Positions 9,357 to 18,543 of a stretch of DNA of 50,904 nucleotides are shown piece after piece. Made by a program: the position numbers and the translations under genes. The DNA lies in assembly GCA_030538915.1 (NCBI GenBank), contig JAUNTC010000003.1:1-50904 (forward strand), in the 5' to 3' direction. Source of the stretch: Lachnospiraceae bacterium (GTDB lineage: Bacteria > Bacillota > Clostridia > Lachnospirales > Lachnospiraceae). Position 1 is the first letter of the stretch. Each line of letters begins with the position of its first letter. Below the pieces are notes generated by a model. That model had not been told where the DNA came from. It did no database searches and was given only the letters and a program-made list of their open reading frames with translations.

Positions 9357-9392
9357 AGAAAAAGTGAAAAAACACAATGGAGGTGCCACATA

Positions 9393-10235
9393 ATGCGTGA
9401 CGTTGATGTAACAAAAATCACAGAAGTAGTAGAAAAACTTTGCATTCAGGCGAATCAATTTCTTCCAGAGGACGTAAAAGGTGCGATCAAAAAATGTCGT
9501 GCCTGTGAAGACTGGGAAATCGCTCAGGGAGTGCTTGATAATATTATTGAAAATTATGAGATCGCAGATGCCGATGAAGTGCCGATCTGTCAGGATACGG
9601 GAATGGCCTGTGTATTTTTAGAGATTGGTCAGGATGTTCATCTGACAGGCGGTGATCTTACGGAAGCAGTAAATGAAGGAGTGCGAAGAGGATATGACAA
9701 AGGCTATCTTCGAAAATCCGTTGTCAAAGATCCAATCCGCAGAGGCAATACAGGTGACAATACACCAGCTATGCTCTATACAGAGATTGTGCCGGGAGAG
9801 CAGGTGAAGATCACGGTTGGACCGAAAGGATTTGGAAGTGAGAATATGAGTCAGATCCGCATGTTCAAACCTTCAGCAGGGCTGGAAGGAATCAAAGATT
9901 TTATTCTTGAGGTTGTGGAGACGGCAGGACCAAATCCATGTCCTCCGATGGTGATCGGTGTCGGAATCGGAGGTACGTTTGACAAAGCGGCACTTCTTGC
10001 GAAGAAAGCGCTGATGCGTCCGGTAGATTCCAAAAATTCGGATCCATACTATGCAGATCTGGAAGAAGAGATGCTTGAAAAGGTCAATGAGCTTGGAATC
10101 GGACCACAGGGATTTGGCGGTCGTACGACAGCAATCGGGCTGAATATCGAGACATTGCCAACGCATATCGCAGGTATGCCTTGTGCAGTCAATATCAACT
10201 GCCATGTGACCAGACATAAAACGGAGGTGATCTAA
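9393..10235 (+). CDS. fumA: Fumarate hydratase, class I, alpha subunit
   Basis: 280 residues matching the N-terminal iron-sulfur catalytic part of class I fumarases and tartrate dehydratases, which anaerobes encode as two subunits. It hydrates fumarate to malate reversibly. The three expected [4Fe-4S] cysteines are C66 (PICQDTG), C183 (NPCPP) and C270 (NINCHVTRH). GGAGGTG lies seven bases before the ATG. The beta-subunit gene starts one base after the stop, so the two are coupled. Tartrate dehydratase cannot be fully excluded by sequence alone, but fumarase is the usual activity of this pair in Clostridia. The cluster is oxygen-labile, which fits an anaerobe. Confidence 0.93.
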   Translation: MRDVDVTKITEVVEKLCIQANQFLPEDVKGAIKKCRACEDWEIAQGVLDNIIENYEIADADEVPICQDTGMACVFLEIGQDVHLTGGDLTEAVNEGVRRGYDKGYLRKSVVKDPIRRGNTGDNTPAMLYTEIVPGEQVKITVGPKGFGSENMSQIRMFKPSAGLEGIKDFILEVVETAGPNPCPPMVIGVGIGGTFDKAALLAKKALMRPVDSKNSDPYYADLEEEMLEKVNELGIGPQGFGGRTTAIGLNIETLPTHIAGMPCAVNINCHVTRHKTEVI

Positions 10236-10236
10236 A

Positions 10237-10794
10237 ATGGAAAAACATATCACACTTCCTTTGACAGAGGAACTTGCAAAAACATTACATGCCGGAGATA
10301 CCGTGTATCTGACCGGAACTATTTATACATCCAGAGATGCCGGACATAAGAGAATGTGCGAAGCACTGTCGAGAGGCGAAGAGCTTCCGTTTGATCCGCG
10401 GGATGCGACGATCTATTATGTAGGACCAACTCCGGCAAAGCCGGGATGCGTGATCGGATCTGCCGGACCGACAACGAGCGGTCGTATGGATGCTTATGCG
10501 CCAACTATGCTGTCTGTAGGTGCAAGAGGAATGATCGGAAAAGGTGCAAGACTTCCGGAAGTCGTTGAAGCAATGAAAAAGTACAATGGAGTCTACTTTG
10601 GCGCCATCGGAGGAGCCGGAGCACTTCTTGCAAAATGTATTAAAAAGGCAGAGCTTATCGCGTTTGAAGACCTTGGAGCTGAGGCATTGCGCAGATTGTA
10701 TGTGGAGGATATGCCGCTGGTCGTTGTGATCGACTGTGAAGGAAACAACCTTTACGAAGAAGGAAGACGCGCTTATTTGCAGACAAGAAAATAA
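10237..10794 (+). CDS. fumB: Fumarate hydratase, class I, beta subunit
   Basis: 185 residues corresponding to the C-terminal swivelling domain of class I fumarase. Recognisable segments are TSRDAGHKRM near residue 31, the GPTTSGRMD substrate-binding loop near 75, and the IGKG motif near 96. It completes the active site with the alpha subunit directly upstream. The ATG is preceded by AGGTGATC inside the end of the alpha gene. Length is normal for the separate beta subunit. Confidence 0.93.
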   Translation: MEKHITLPLTEELAKTLHAGDTVYLTGTIYTSRDAGHKRMCEALSRGEELPFDPRDATIYYVGPTPAKPGCVIGSAGPTTSGRMDAYAPTMLSVGARGMIGKGARLPEVVEAMKKYNGVYFGAIGGAGALLAKCIKKAELIAFEDLGAEALRRLYVEDMPLVVVIDCEGNNLYEEGRRAYLQTRK

Positions 10795-10812
10795 TTACAG
10801 GAAAGTGGTAAA

Positions 10813-11505
10813 ATGTTACAATCAAAAAAACAGGTTTCGGAGTCCTTTTTTGTAGGACTTCTTCTTGCAGTCACAGGTGGATACTTGGATGTATATACAT
10901 ATGTAAGCCGAGGGGGCGTATTTGCCAATGCACAGACTGGAAATATTGTCCTTCTGGCTATTCATATCGCACAGAAGAATTATGGGAAAATGATTACTTA
11001 TCTTCTACCGATCCTTGCATTTATGATGGGGGTTATAATTACTGAATTTGTGAAATTAAAGTTTCGTTACAGTACAAAGATTCATTGGCGTCAGATCGTG
11101 ATCGCACTGGAAATTTTTGTGCTGCTGGCAGTTTCATTCGTACCAACGGGCATTTATAATGAGATCGTAAATGTTGCCGTTTCTTTCGTCTGCTCTATGC
11201 AGGTTGAGAGCTTTCGAGCGTTCGGCGGAGGGAAAAAATATGCGACTACGATGTGTACAGGAAATTTAAGAACTGCTACAGAAAATTTATTTTACTCCGG
11301 CGTCCACAAAGACCGTAAGGTGCGAAATAACAGCTTCCAGTATTATGGAATCATCGGTGCATTTATTTTTGGAGCGGTCATTAGTACAGGGCTGACGACA
11401 AGATTTGGCGAAAAATCTATTTTCTTTGCATGTACACTTCTTTTTATTGTATTTATTATGATGTTTATACAGGTGGAAAAAGAAGAACAAGAAAATCACT
11501 TTTAA
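10813..11505 (+). CDS. YoaK/DUF1275 family membrane protein
   Basis: 230 residues with about six hydrophobic segments. The first, near residues 13-35, carries the family signature GGYLDVYTYVSRGGVFANAQTGN. This family of integral membrane proteins has no settled function; transport has been proposed. A short conserved loop around residues 142-150 reads YATTMCTGNLR. The gene starts 18 bases after the fumarase beta gene, behind GGAAAGTGG, so it is probably in the same transcript. No strong terminator separates it from polA. Confidence 0.8.
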   Translation: MLQSKKQVSESFFVGLLLAVTGGYLDVYTYVSRGGVFANAQTGNIVLLAIHIAQKNYGKMITYLLPILAFMMGVIITEFVKLKFRYSTKIHWRQIVIALEIFVLLAVSFVPTGIYNEIVNVAVSFVCSMQVESFRAFGGGKKYATTMCTGNLRTATENLFYSGVHKDRKVRNNSFQYYGIIGAFIFGAVISTGLTTRFGEKSIFFACTLLFIVFIMMFIQVEKEEQENHF

Positions 11506-11562
11506 AATCGATGGATTTGTTGTATAGTATTTAGGTAGCGATAAAATACATGGAGTGTAATT

Positions 11563-14178
11563 ATGAGCGAAAAGTTAGTTTTGATCGATGGACACAGTAT
11601 ATTGAATCGGGCATTCTATGGGCTCCCGGATCTTACAAATTCGGAGGGGCTTCATACGAATGCCATTTATGGTTTCCTGACGATCATGTTTAAGATATTA
11701 GAAGAAGAAAAACCAGAGTATCTGACAGTGGCTTTTGATGTGCATGCACCGACATTTCGACACGAGATGTTTGATGCATATAAGGGGACACGTAAGCCAA
11801 TGGCCGAGGAACTTCGCCAGCAGGTGCCAGTGATCAAGGATGTGCTTCGTGCGATGGGCGTTCGCATTATTGAAAAAGCCGGACTTGAGGCAGATGATCT
11901 GATCGGTACGCTTGCAAGAAGAGCAGAAGAAAAGGGGATGGAAGTGTCTGTCATTTCCGGAGACCGGGATTTACTGCAGCTTGCAACAAAGCATGTAAAG
12001 ATCAGAATCCCGAAGACAAAGCAGGGACGTACAGAAGTGGAAGATTATTACGAAGCAGATGTATTGGAGCGCTATCAGGTTACGCCGGTTGAGTTTATTG
12101 ATCTCAAAGCGCTTATGGGAGATACTGCGGATAATATTCCGGGCGTTCCAAGTATTGGAGAGAAGACGGCGACAAAGATCATAACAGAGTATCATTCAAT
12201 CGAGAATGCTTATGCACATGTAGATGAACTGAAGCCGCCGCGTGCATCCAAGGCATTAAATGAGTACTGGGATCAGGCGGTATTAAGTAAAACGCTTGCA
12301 ACGATCGAAGTACATGCAGATGTAGCATATGATTTTGAAGAGGCAAAATTACATAATCTTTATACGGAAGAAGCATATGCATATTTCCAAAGATTACAGT
12401 TTAAAAATCTGTTGTCTCGTTTTGATGTGCAGGCAGCGACACCGTCTGTGGAAGAGACGTTTTGTGTGATCGAGACGAAGAAGGAAGCAGAAGCGTATTT
12501 GCATGGATTGACCGATGCAAAAACAGTCGGAGCAGCTGTATATAAAGATACGGAGCATGTCCTTCCGCTGTTTGCGATGCAAGCTTCCATTACAGGGATT
12601 GCTTTTTGCTCTGAGCAGGAAAAAACAGCACTTCTGCTCGCGGGTAATGGGATTGACATCGAATGGCTGATGGCTGAGTTTGCAAGGGTACAGAAAGCAG
12701 CCGGAAGTTTTGTAATGTTTGATCTGAAAAAAGCAATGGCAGAGCTTACAATCGAGAACAGAGAGAACTGTTTCGATGCGACAGTGGCAGCTTACCTTCT
12801 GAATCCGTTAAAGAACGATTACGGTTATGAAGATGTAACCAGAGAACAGCTGGATATTCTGGTTGATGAGAAGACGGACAGAAAGACAAAAGCATGCTAT
12901 GAAGCATATACTGCATTTGCAGCAAAAGAATTATTGGAAAAGAAATTAAAAGATGCCGGAGAATGGCAGCTTTTTGAAACGATAGAGATGCCGTTGGTAT
13001 TTACATTATACGAGATGGAAAAAAACGGTGTAAAAGTAGAGGCAGAAGCTTTGAAGGCGTATGGAGATCAGTTGGTTGGGAGGATCAATGATCTGGAGTC
13101 GGATATTTATGATCTGGCAGGAGAACAGTTTAATATCAATTCGCCGAAGCAGCTTGGTGTGATCCTATTTGAAAAACTGGAACTGCCGGGCGGCAAGAAG
13201 ACAAAGACCGGATATTCGACTGCAGCCGATGTACTTGATAAGCTGGCACCGGACTATCCGATTGTATCAAAAGTGCTGGAGTACAGACAATTGACTAAAT
13301 TAAAGTCTACTTATGCAGACGGCCTTGCAGGATATATAAGAGATGATGGCAGAATCCATGGAAAATTTCATCAGACTGTCACTGCGACCGGGCGGTTGAG
13401 CAGTGCAGAGCCGAATCTTCAGAATATACCTGTGCGAGTGGAATTAGGGAGATTGATTCGCAAGGTCTTTGTACCGGAAGATGGATATGTATTTGTAGAT
13501 GCAGATTATTCTCAGATTGAGCTGCGTGTGCTGGCACACTGTTCGGGAGATGAACAGCTGATCGGAGCATACAGGGAGGAAGCAGACATTCACAGGATTA
13601 CAGCATCTCAGGTATTCCATATTCCGTTTGATGAAGTGACGCCGCTGCAGAGGCGAAATGCAAAAGCAGTAAACTTTGGTATCGTATATGGAATCAGTTC
13701 CTTCGGACTGAGTCAGGATCTGAGCATTACGAGAAAAGAAGCTGCAAAATATATAGAGGATTATTTTAAGACATATCCGGGAATAAAGAAGTTCCTGGAT
13801 GATACGGTAGCCCACGCAAAAGAGAATGGTTATGTAGAGACTTTATTTGGAAGACGCAGACCAGTGCCGGAATTATCTTCAAGCAATTTCATGCAGCGCT
13901 CTTTTGGAGAACGCGTTGCAATGAATGCGCCGATCCAGGGGACGGCGGCAGATATTATGAAGATCGCTATGATCGGAGTAGAACGAAGATTAAGAGACAG
14001 ACAACTTAAGTCAAAGCTTGTGCTTCAGGTGCACGATGAACTTTTGATTGAGGCATATAAGCCGGAGCTTCAGGAAGTACAGCAAATACTGAGAGAAGAG
14101 ATGGAACAGGCGGCTGATTTGAAAGTACCGCTTGAGATAGATATGCATACTGGAACAAATTGGTACGAAGCAAAATAA
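11563..14178 (+). CDS. polA: DNA polymerase I
   Basis: 871 residues with the full domain order. The 5'-nuclease domain is about 1-290 (LIDGHSILNRAFY at the start, GLEADDLIG, GDRDLLQL, GDTADNIPG). A 3'-5' exonuclease-like domain is about 300-480. The polymerase domain is about 490-871. Polymerase motif A is DADYSQIELR (D646), motif B is RRNAKAVNFGIVYG, and motif C is QVHDE (D825). The exonuclease-like domain lacks the DxE motif and other metal ligands, so proofreading is probably absent, as in Bacillus and Taq enzymes. It removes RNA primers and fills gaps in replication and repair. It is the first gene of a tight cluster with coaE; the exact promoter is unclear (candidate elements near 11517-11547). 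Confidence 0.97.
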   Translation: MSEKLVLIDGHSILNRAFYGLPDLTNSEGLHTNAIYGFLTIMFKILEEEKPEYLTVAFDVHAPTFRHEMFDAYKGTRKPMAEELRQQVPVIKDVLRAMGVRIIEKAGLEADDLIGTLARRAEEKGMEVSVISGDRDLLQLATKHVKIRIPKTKQGRTEVEDYYEADVLERYQVTPVEFIDLKALMGDTADNIPGVPSIGEKTATKIITEYHSIENAYAHVDELKPPRASKALNEYWDQAVLSKTLATIEVHADVAYDFEEAKLHNLYTEEAYAYFQRLQFKNLLSRFDVQAATPSVEETFCVIETKKEAEAYLHGLTDAKTVGAAVYKDTEHVLPLFAMQASITGIAFCSEQEKTALLLAGNGIDIEWLMAEFARVQKAAGSFVMFDLKKAMAELTIENRENCFDATVAAYLLNPLKNDYGYEDVTREQLDILVDEKTDRKTKACYEAYTAFAAKELLEKKLKDAGEWQLFETIEMPLVFTLYEMEKNGVKVEAEALKAYGDQLVGRINDLESDIYDLAGEQFNINSPKQLGVILFEKLELPGGKKTKTGYSTAADVLDKLAPDYPIVSKVLEYRQLTKLKSTYADGLAGYIRDDGRIHGKFHQTVTATGRLSSAEPNLQNIPVRVELGRLIRKVFVPEDGYVFVDADYSQIELRVLAHCSGDEQLIGAYREEADIHRITASQVFHIPFDEVTPLQRRNAKAVNFGIVYGISSFGLSQDLSITRKEAAKYIEDYFKTYPGIKKFLDDTVAHAKENGYVETLFGRRRPVPELSSSNFMQRSFGERVAMNAPIQGTAADIMKIAMIGVERRLRDRQLKSKLVLQVHDELLIEAYKPELQEVQQILREEMEQAADLKVPLEIDMHTGTNWYEAK

Positions 14179-14190
14179 GAGGTGAAAGAA

Positions 14191-14781
14191 ATGAAGGTTA
14201 TAGGATTAACAGGTGGCGTTGGATCTGGAAAATCGCAGATTCTGGAATATTTAAATGATAAATATGGCGCAACGATCTGCCAGGCAGATAAGGTAGCCAG
14301 ACATTTGCAGAAAAAAGATACAGAGTGTTATGAAAAAATTGTTGCATACTTTGGAGAAGAGATTCTGGATGATAAAAAAGAATTAGACCGTGAAAAGATT
14401 GCGGATATCGTATTTTCAGATAAGAAAAAATTAGAGGCACTGAATGCAATCGTACATCCGGCTGTGAAGGAAGAGATTAAGAAAAAGATCCGCCATGAAG
14501 AGAGAAAGAATACAAATCTTTTTGTGCTGGAATCAGCGATCCTTATCGAGGATCATTATAGCGAGATCTGTGATGAAATCTGGTATGTATATGTGAAAAC
14601 AGATATTCGAAAGAACAGACTCTTTTATTCAAGAGGATATAAAGAAGGGAAGATTGAAGATATTATGGCTTCCCAGCTTACAAAAGCAGAATTTATGAAA
14701 GAATGCGACAGAGTCATTGACAACAATGGTGTGTTCGCTGAGACGATGATCCAGGTCGATCAGATCGTAAAGGATCTTTAA
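14191..14781 (+). CDS. coaE: Dephospho-CoA kinase
   Basis: 196 residues starting MKVIGLTGGVGSGKS, with the P-loop GGVGSGKS at 8-15. The enzyme phosphorylates dephospho-CoA with ATP in the last step of coenzyme A synthesis. Family segments DADxVARHL-like (QADKVARHL), the VHPAVKEEI helix and LLIE-like SAILIEDHY are visible. A GTG nine bases upstream is in frame, but AGAGGTG at 14178-14184 is placed as the ribosome binding site for ATG 14191. polA-coaE is a common pairing in Firmicutes. The other late CoA gene, coaD, is at 32767. Confidence 0.94.
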   Translation: MKVIGLTGGVGSGKSQILEYLNDKYGATICQADKVARHLQKKDTECYEKIVAYFGEEILDDKKELDREKIADIVFSDKKKLEALNAIVHPAVKEEIKKKIRHEERKNTNLFVLESAILIEDHYSEICDEIWYVYVKTDIRKNRLFYSRGYKEGKIEDIMASQLTKAEFMKECDRVIDNNGVFAETMIQVDQIVKDL

Positions 14782-14808
14782 TAAAGGAAGAACAGGTGGA
14801 AATAGCAG

Positions 14809-15606
14809 ATGAGATTATGCAGCATTGCCAGTGGTAGCAGTGGAAATTGTATTTACGTAGGAGATGATACAACACATCTTCTCGTTGACACTGGAATCAG
14901 CAAGAAGAGAATAGAAGAAGGATTGAACGCACTTCAGATTAAAGGTGATGAGCTGAAAGGAATTTTGATCACGCATGAACATGTGGATCATATTCAGGGA
15001 CTTGGGGTGTTTAGTAGAAAATATGCAATTCCAATTTACGCGACACATGGAACGATTGAAGGAATCAAAGCATATAAGAATTTAGGAAAGCTTCCGGAAG
15101 GATTACTACATGAGGTGCCGGTAGATGAGACATTTCGTCTGGGAGATATGGATATTCATCCATTTTCAATTTCTCATGATGCAAATGAACCGTCAGGATA
15201 TCGAATCGAAAACGGAAGTAAAGCTGTTGCAGTTGCAACAGATCTTGGTATTTACAATGATTATACCGTTGAGAACCTAAAAAATCTAAATGGAGTTGTT
15301 CTGGAAGCAAATCATGATATTCATATGTTGGAAGTCGGTCCGTATCCATATCCTTTAAAAAGACGAGTGATGGGAGATCATGGACATTTATCAAATGAAT
15401 TGTCAGGACGTCTTCTTTGTGATATACTGCATGATGATATGTCGGCAGTGGTGCTTGGACATTTAAGTAAAGATAATAACTATGAAAGTCTTGCTTATGA
15501 GACTGTGAAGCTTGAGATTACAATGGGTGACAATCCATACAAAGGAGAAGATATCCCAATTACAGTCGCAAAGAGAAATTCCGTTTCTAATATTATTCAA
15601 TTGTAA
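14809..15606 (+). CDS. walJ: MBL-fold metallohydrolase, YycJ/WalJ type
   Basis: 265 residues of the metallo-beta-lactamase superfamily. It opens with the YycJ/WalJ signature SIASGSSGNCIYVGDD, and the metal-binding motif THEHVDH is near residues 55-61. Further metal ligands are expected at SHD (near 121), TDLG and the LGHLSKDNN segment near the end. WalJ proteins are proposed to be 5'-3' DNA exonucleases linked to replication or cell-wall control. In Bacilli the gene sits in the walRK operon; here it follows coaE without walRK. AGGTGGA precedes the ATG. Confidence 0.87.
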   Translation: MRLCSIASGSSGNCIYVGDDTTHLLVDTGISKKRIEEGLNALQIKGDELKGILITHEHVDHIQGLGVFSRKYAIPIYATHGTIEGIKAYKNLGKLPEGLLHEVPVDETFRLGDMDIHPFSISHDANEPSGYRIENGSKAVAVATDLGIYNDYTVENLKNLNGVVLEANHDIHMLEVGPYPYPLKRRVMGDHGHLSNELSGRLLCDILHDDMSAVVLGHLSKDNNYESLAYETVKLEITMGDNPYKGEDIPITVAKRNSVSNIIQL

Positions 15607-15623
15607 GAGAAGGGGTACAGACA

Positions 15624-16481
15624 ATGGGAAAAATAGCAATTGTGACAGACAGCAATAGTGGTATTACGCAGGAGGAAGCAAAAAGCTTGGGTATTTTTGT
15701 TGTCCCTATGCCGTTTTACATTGATGGTGAATTATATTATGAAGATATTACACTTTCGCAGGCTGAGTTTTATGAAAAACTGAAAGCAGATGCAGATATT
15801 TCTACATCTCAGCCATCACCTGGAGATGTGATGGAAATCTGGGAGGAGCTTTTGGAAAGCTATGATGAAGTGATCCATATTCCGATGTCCAGCGGACTCA
15901 GTAGTTCCTGCGAGAATGCGATGATGTTGTCCAGAGAATTTGAAGGGAAAGTACACGTTGTGGATAACCAGCGTATTTCCGTTACACAGAGACAGTCTGT
16001 GACGGATGCAATGGCGATGCGCGAGAAAGGAATGTCCGCAGATGAGATTGTTGACGTATTAATGCGTGAAAGACTGGAAGCAAGTATCTATATTACAGTG
16101 GATACATTGAAATATTTGAAGAAGGGCGGAAGGATCACACCTGCTGCCGCTGCGATTGGAACGGTTCTGAATCTGAAACCGGTTCTTCAGATTCAGGGTG
16201 ATAAGCTGGATGCTTTTGCGAAAGTACGTGGCTGGAAAGCAGCGAAAAAGACAATGCTTGACGCAATGGAAAAAGATATCAAAACAAGATTTGCGGGCGA
16301 GAAAGTTCACCTGGAAGCTGCTTACACGTGCTCGGAAGAGGAGAAAGACAAGTGGCTGGAAGAGATCAGAAAGAGATTTCCTGATTATGAGATCGTGAGC
16401 GGCCGTTTATCTTTGAGTGTGGCATGTCACATCGGAGCAGGCGCAATGGCGATCGCATGCAGTAAGTATATAGAAGAATAA
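15624..16481 (+). CDS. DegV family fatty-acid-binding protein (FakB-like)
   Basis: 285 residues of the DegV family. The typical N-terminus IAVTDSNSG and the ligand-binding TSQPSPGD and MSSGLSSS segments are present. DegV/FakB proteins carry a bound fatty acid that the kinase FakA phosphorylates for phospholipid synthesis. A FakA-like DAK2 protein is encoded at 28332 in this window, so a functional pair is possible. Several FakB paralogues with different lipid preference are usual, and the preferred chain cannot be read. It is the last gene of the polA cluster, 17 bases after the walJ-like gene, followed by a bidirectional terminator. Confidence 0.88.
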   Translation: MGKIAIVTDSNSGITQEEAKSLGIFVVPMPFYIDGELYYEDITLSQAEFYEKLKADADISTSQPSPGDVMEIWEELLESYDEVIHIPMSSGLSSSCENAMMLSREFEGKVHVVDNQRISVTQRQSVTDAMAMREKGMSADEIVDVLMRERLEASIYITVDTLKYLKKGGRITPAAAAIGTVLNLKPVLQIQGDKLDAFAKVRGWKAAKKTMLDAMEKDIKTRFAGEKVHLEAAYTCSEEEKDKWLEEIRKRFPDYEIVSGRLSLSVACHIGAGAMAIACSKYIEE

Positions 16482-16489
16482 AGAAATTT

Positions 16490-16525
16490 AAAAGGACGAT
16501 TCCATTTACGGACCGTCCTTTTTAT
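16490..16525. terminator. Bidirectional terminator between degV and apbE
   Basis: Stem AAAGGACG (16491-16498) / CGTCCTTT (16514-16521) has T runs on both strands. It serves the converging degV (+) and apbE (-) genes. Confidence 0.85.
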
Positions 16526-16534
16526 AATGATTTC

Positions 16535-17515
16535 TTATTGATGGTTTTTTAAAAAATTGTTTGTATAATGAATCTCTCCGTCATTTGTAATGAAGATGGC
16601 ATCTACATTATCCAGCTGATTGATCACATTTTCAGCACGCTCGTATCCGTACATCAGGCAGATCGTGCTTAATGCATCTGCGGTAAGAGACGAATCGGTG
16701 ATGATAGATACACTGTAGAGATCCGTCTTGCAAGGTCTGCCGGTTGAGGTAGAAAGAACTTGATGGTAGAGTTTATTGTTTTTTTTGAAACAACTTTCGT
16801 AAATGCCGGAGGTGACAACCGATTGGTCTGCAATTTTTACGGAAGCGATCACTTCACCTGTCTTACCAAATGGCTTCTGGATCCCAATATTGAAATCAGA
16901 TCCGTCCGGTTTTGTGCCGACGGTCTGTATAGTACCGCCAAGATCGATCGTTGCATGTTTTACGCCTTCTTTTCGAAGGTAAGCTTTCAGACGATCAGCG
17001 ACATATCCGCTGGCGATACCGCCTAAATCTAATTTGGCATGGCGGTCTATAAGGGTCACAGAATTTCCATGGATCAGCACACTGTGGTAGTTGACATGAT
17101 TCAACTGTCTGTTGATCTTATGTGAGGCTGGTACTTTCTTTTTGCCGGAACGAAAATCCCACAGATTTGAAACCGATCCGATTGTAATATCAAATTCTCC
17201 TTTTGAAAACTTTCCGTAATAAAGTCCTTTTTTGATAATTGCGATCGTATCATCGGATACAGTCACGGCTTTACCTTTTGCGTGATTGATCTTATACACA
17301 TCGCTGTTCTTGTTGTCAGGAGAGAATAGTCTGTTATATTTTTTGCATATGTTTTCGCATCCTTTGATAACGGATTCATCTGATTTATCGAGGATCTTGA
17401 CTTTAACAACAGTGTCGAATAATGTATCCTCATAAGTGCGGCCGCGCTTCCCGGAGCACCCGGTTAAAAGTATGGATGCACAGATGAGGGCTGCCGTAAT
17501 TTTCTTAAATTTCAT
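16535..17515 (-). CDS. apbE: FAD:protein FMN transferase lipoprotein (ApbE/FmnB type)
   Basis: 326 residues. The N-terminus is a lipoprotein signal peptide: MKFKKI, a hydrophobic core, and lipobox LLTGC with C20. ApbE enzymes transfer FMN from FAD to Thr or Ser of exported redox proteins. Conserved segments are DTLFDTVVKV, DLGGIASGYVADRL, the HATIDLGG FAD/Mg site and DSSLTADALST near the C-terminus. The upstream open frame to 17662 is rejected, because GGAGGTG lies six bases before the ATG at 17515 and the signal peptide starts there. It is divergent from the NusG-II and Gx transporter genes, a combination found in flavin-based extracellular electron transfer loci. No FMN-acceptor protein is seen in this window. 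Confidence 0.93.
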   Translation of the reverse strand: MKFKKITAALICASILLTGCSGKRGRTYEDTLFDTVVKVKILDKSDESVIKGCENICKKYNRLFSPDNKNSDVYKINHAKGKAVTVSDDTIAIIKKGLYYGKFSKGEFDITIGSVSNLWDFRSGKKKVPASHKINRQLNHVNYHSVLIHGNSVTLIDRHAKLDLGGIASGYVADRLKAYLRKEGVKHATIDLGGTIQTVGTKPDGSDFNIGIQKPFGKTGEVIASVKIADQSVVTSGIYESCFKKNNKLYHQVLSTSTGRPCKTDLYSVSIITDSSLTADALSTICLMYGYERAENVINQLDNVDAIFITNDGEIHYTNNFLKNHQ

Positions 17516-17551
17516 AAAACACCTCCAGGTTACTGAATTTGACCTTAAGTT

Positions 17552-17579
17552 ATTATAACATGAAAAATTAGATATGCAA
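17552..17579 (-). promoter_or_regulatory. Promoter of apbE
   Basis: On the minus strand TTGCAT (17574-17579), 16 bases, TATAAT (17552-17557). Its -35 is 12 bases from the -35 of the divergent plus-strand promoter. Confidence 0.7.
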
Positions 17580-17591
17580 TCGAACATGTGA

Positions 17592-17620
17592 TTGCAGTGT
17601 TTGATTTCTTGTGTTAGAAT
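17592..17620 (+). promoter_or_regulatory. Promoter of the NusG-II/Gx/ruvAB operon
   Basis: TTGCAG (17592-17597), 17 bases, TAGAAT (17615-17620), then GAGGAA and ATG 17645. Confidence 0.7.
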
Positions 17621-17644
17621 GAAACGCAGAGAGGAACGGTGTAT

Positions 17645-18022
17645 ATGAAAGAAAAGATACATTTAAAGAAAAAAGACTGGATTTTAATACTTGTAATCAT
17701 TGTTGTTGCGGGACTATCTTTCTTCCTTCACAATCTGCTCGGTGCGAAAGGCGCGAACTGCGTTGTGGTAAAGGTAGATGGAAAAATTGAAGGAACCTAT
17801 TCTCTTGGTAAAGATCAGGAGATTTCTATCAATGGTGGCACGAACAAACTGGCGATCAAGTATAACAGAGCCAGTATGGTAGAAGCAGACTGTCCGGATC
17901 AGCTTTGTGTAAAGCAAAGATCCATTTCAAAAGCACATGAGAGCATCATCTGTCTTCCGAATAAAGTTGTTGTCGAAGTAGAGAGCGCAGAAGGAAGTAC
18001 GTTCGATGCGATTTCAAACTAG
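17645..18022 (+). CDS. NusG domain II-containing membrane-anchored protein (EetA-like)
   Basis: 125 residues: one N-terminal membrane anchor (about 12-31), then an extracytoplasmic NusG domain II (about 37-118). Conserved features are ADCPDQLCVKQ with C83 and C88, and the segment IICLPNKVVVEV with C103. Despite the name this is not the transcription factor. Such proteins occur beside ApbE and Gx transporters, and from memory EetA of Listeria-type flavin electron-transfer loci is of this kind. The in-frame GTG at 17639 is less likely, because GAGGAA (17631-17636) is eight bases from ATG 17645. Role here is inferred from family and context only. Confidence 0.8.
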   Translation: MKEKIHLKKKDWILILVIIVVAGLSFFLHNLLGAKGANCVVVKVDGKIEGTYSLGKDQEISINGGTNKLAIKYNRASMVEADCPDQLCVKQRSISKAHESIICLPNKVVVEVESAEGSTFDAISN

Positions 18023-18036
18023 CTGGAAAGGACAGA

Positions 18037-18534
18037 GTGAACTTGAAAAGTAAAGTTGCATATTTTGGAGTGTTTACAGCGCTGGCATTGATCTTCAGTT
18101 ATGTTGAGACGTTGATCCCGATCAATTTTGGTATTCCGGGAGTAAAGCTTGGTCTTGCAAACCTGATCATTGTTGTTGCTTTATATAAGATGCGCCTTTC
18201 AGAGGCGTTTCTTCTTTCTGTGACGCGTGTACTGTTGTCTGGATTCATATTCGGCAACTATTTCAGTATTGTCTATAGCCTTGCAGGCGGAATTTTAAGC
18301 CTTGCTGTGATGGCACTTCTGAAAAAAAGCGGGGGCTTCAGTGTGAAAGGAGTTAGCATTGCGGGTGGTGTTTTTCACAATGTCGGACAGCTGATTGTTG
18401 CGGCTCTTGTAGTTGAGACATTCAGCGTCACTTATTATTTTCCGGTATTACTGATCGCAGGACTTGTGACCGGATTTGTGATCGGTATCGTAGCGGAGCT
18501 GATGCTTTCGAGACTTACGAATATACAGTTTTAG
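18037..18534 (+). CDS. Gx transporter family membrane protein (EetB-like)
   Basis: 165 residues, almost entirely hydrophobic, with about five membrane segments. It matches the family called Gx transporter or heptaprenyl diphosphate synthase component I; motifs include IPGVKLGLANLI near residue 46 and GGVFHNVGQL near 109. The prenyl-synthase name is historical: the sequence looks like a small ECF-type or quinone-precursor membrane protein, not a prenyltransferase. GTG start with GGAAAGGA upstream; a TTG six bases on is an alternative. It follows the NusG-II gene by 14 bases. EetA and EetB of electron-transfer loci are, from memory, this same pair. The stop codon overlaps the ribosome binding site of ruvA. 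Confidence 0.8.
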   Translation: MNLKSKVAYFGVFTALALIFSYVETLIPINFGIPGVKLGLANLIIVVALYKMRLSEAFLLSVTRVLLSGFIFGNYFSIVYSLAGGILSLAVMALLKKSGGFSVKGVSIAGGVFHNVGQLIVAALVVETFSVTYYFPVLLIAGLVTGFVIGIVAELMLSRLTNIQF

Positions 18535-18543
18535 GAGGATTTG

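Noticed and set aside
9147..9458. Open frames across the tRNA-Leu region on the minus strand
   Set aside because: They run through the tRNA gene, its terminator and the fumarase start, so they are not real genes.
12460..13000. Active proofreading exonuclease domain in polA
   Set aside because: The expected DxE and other metal-ligand motifs are absent in this region, so the domain is taken as inactive.
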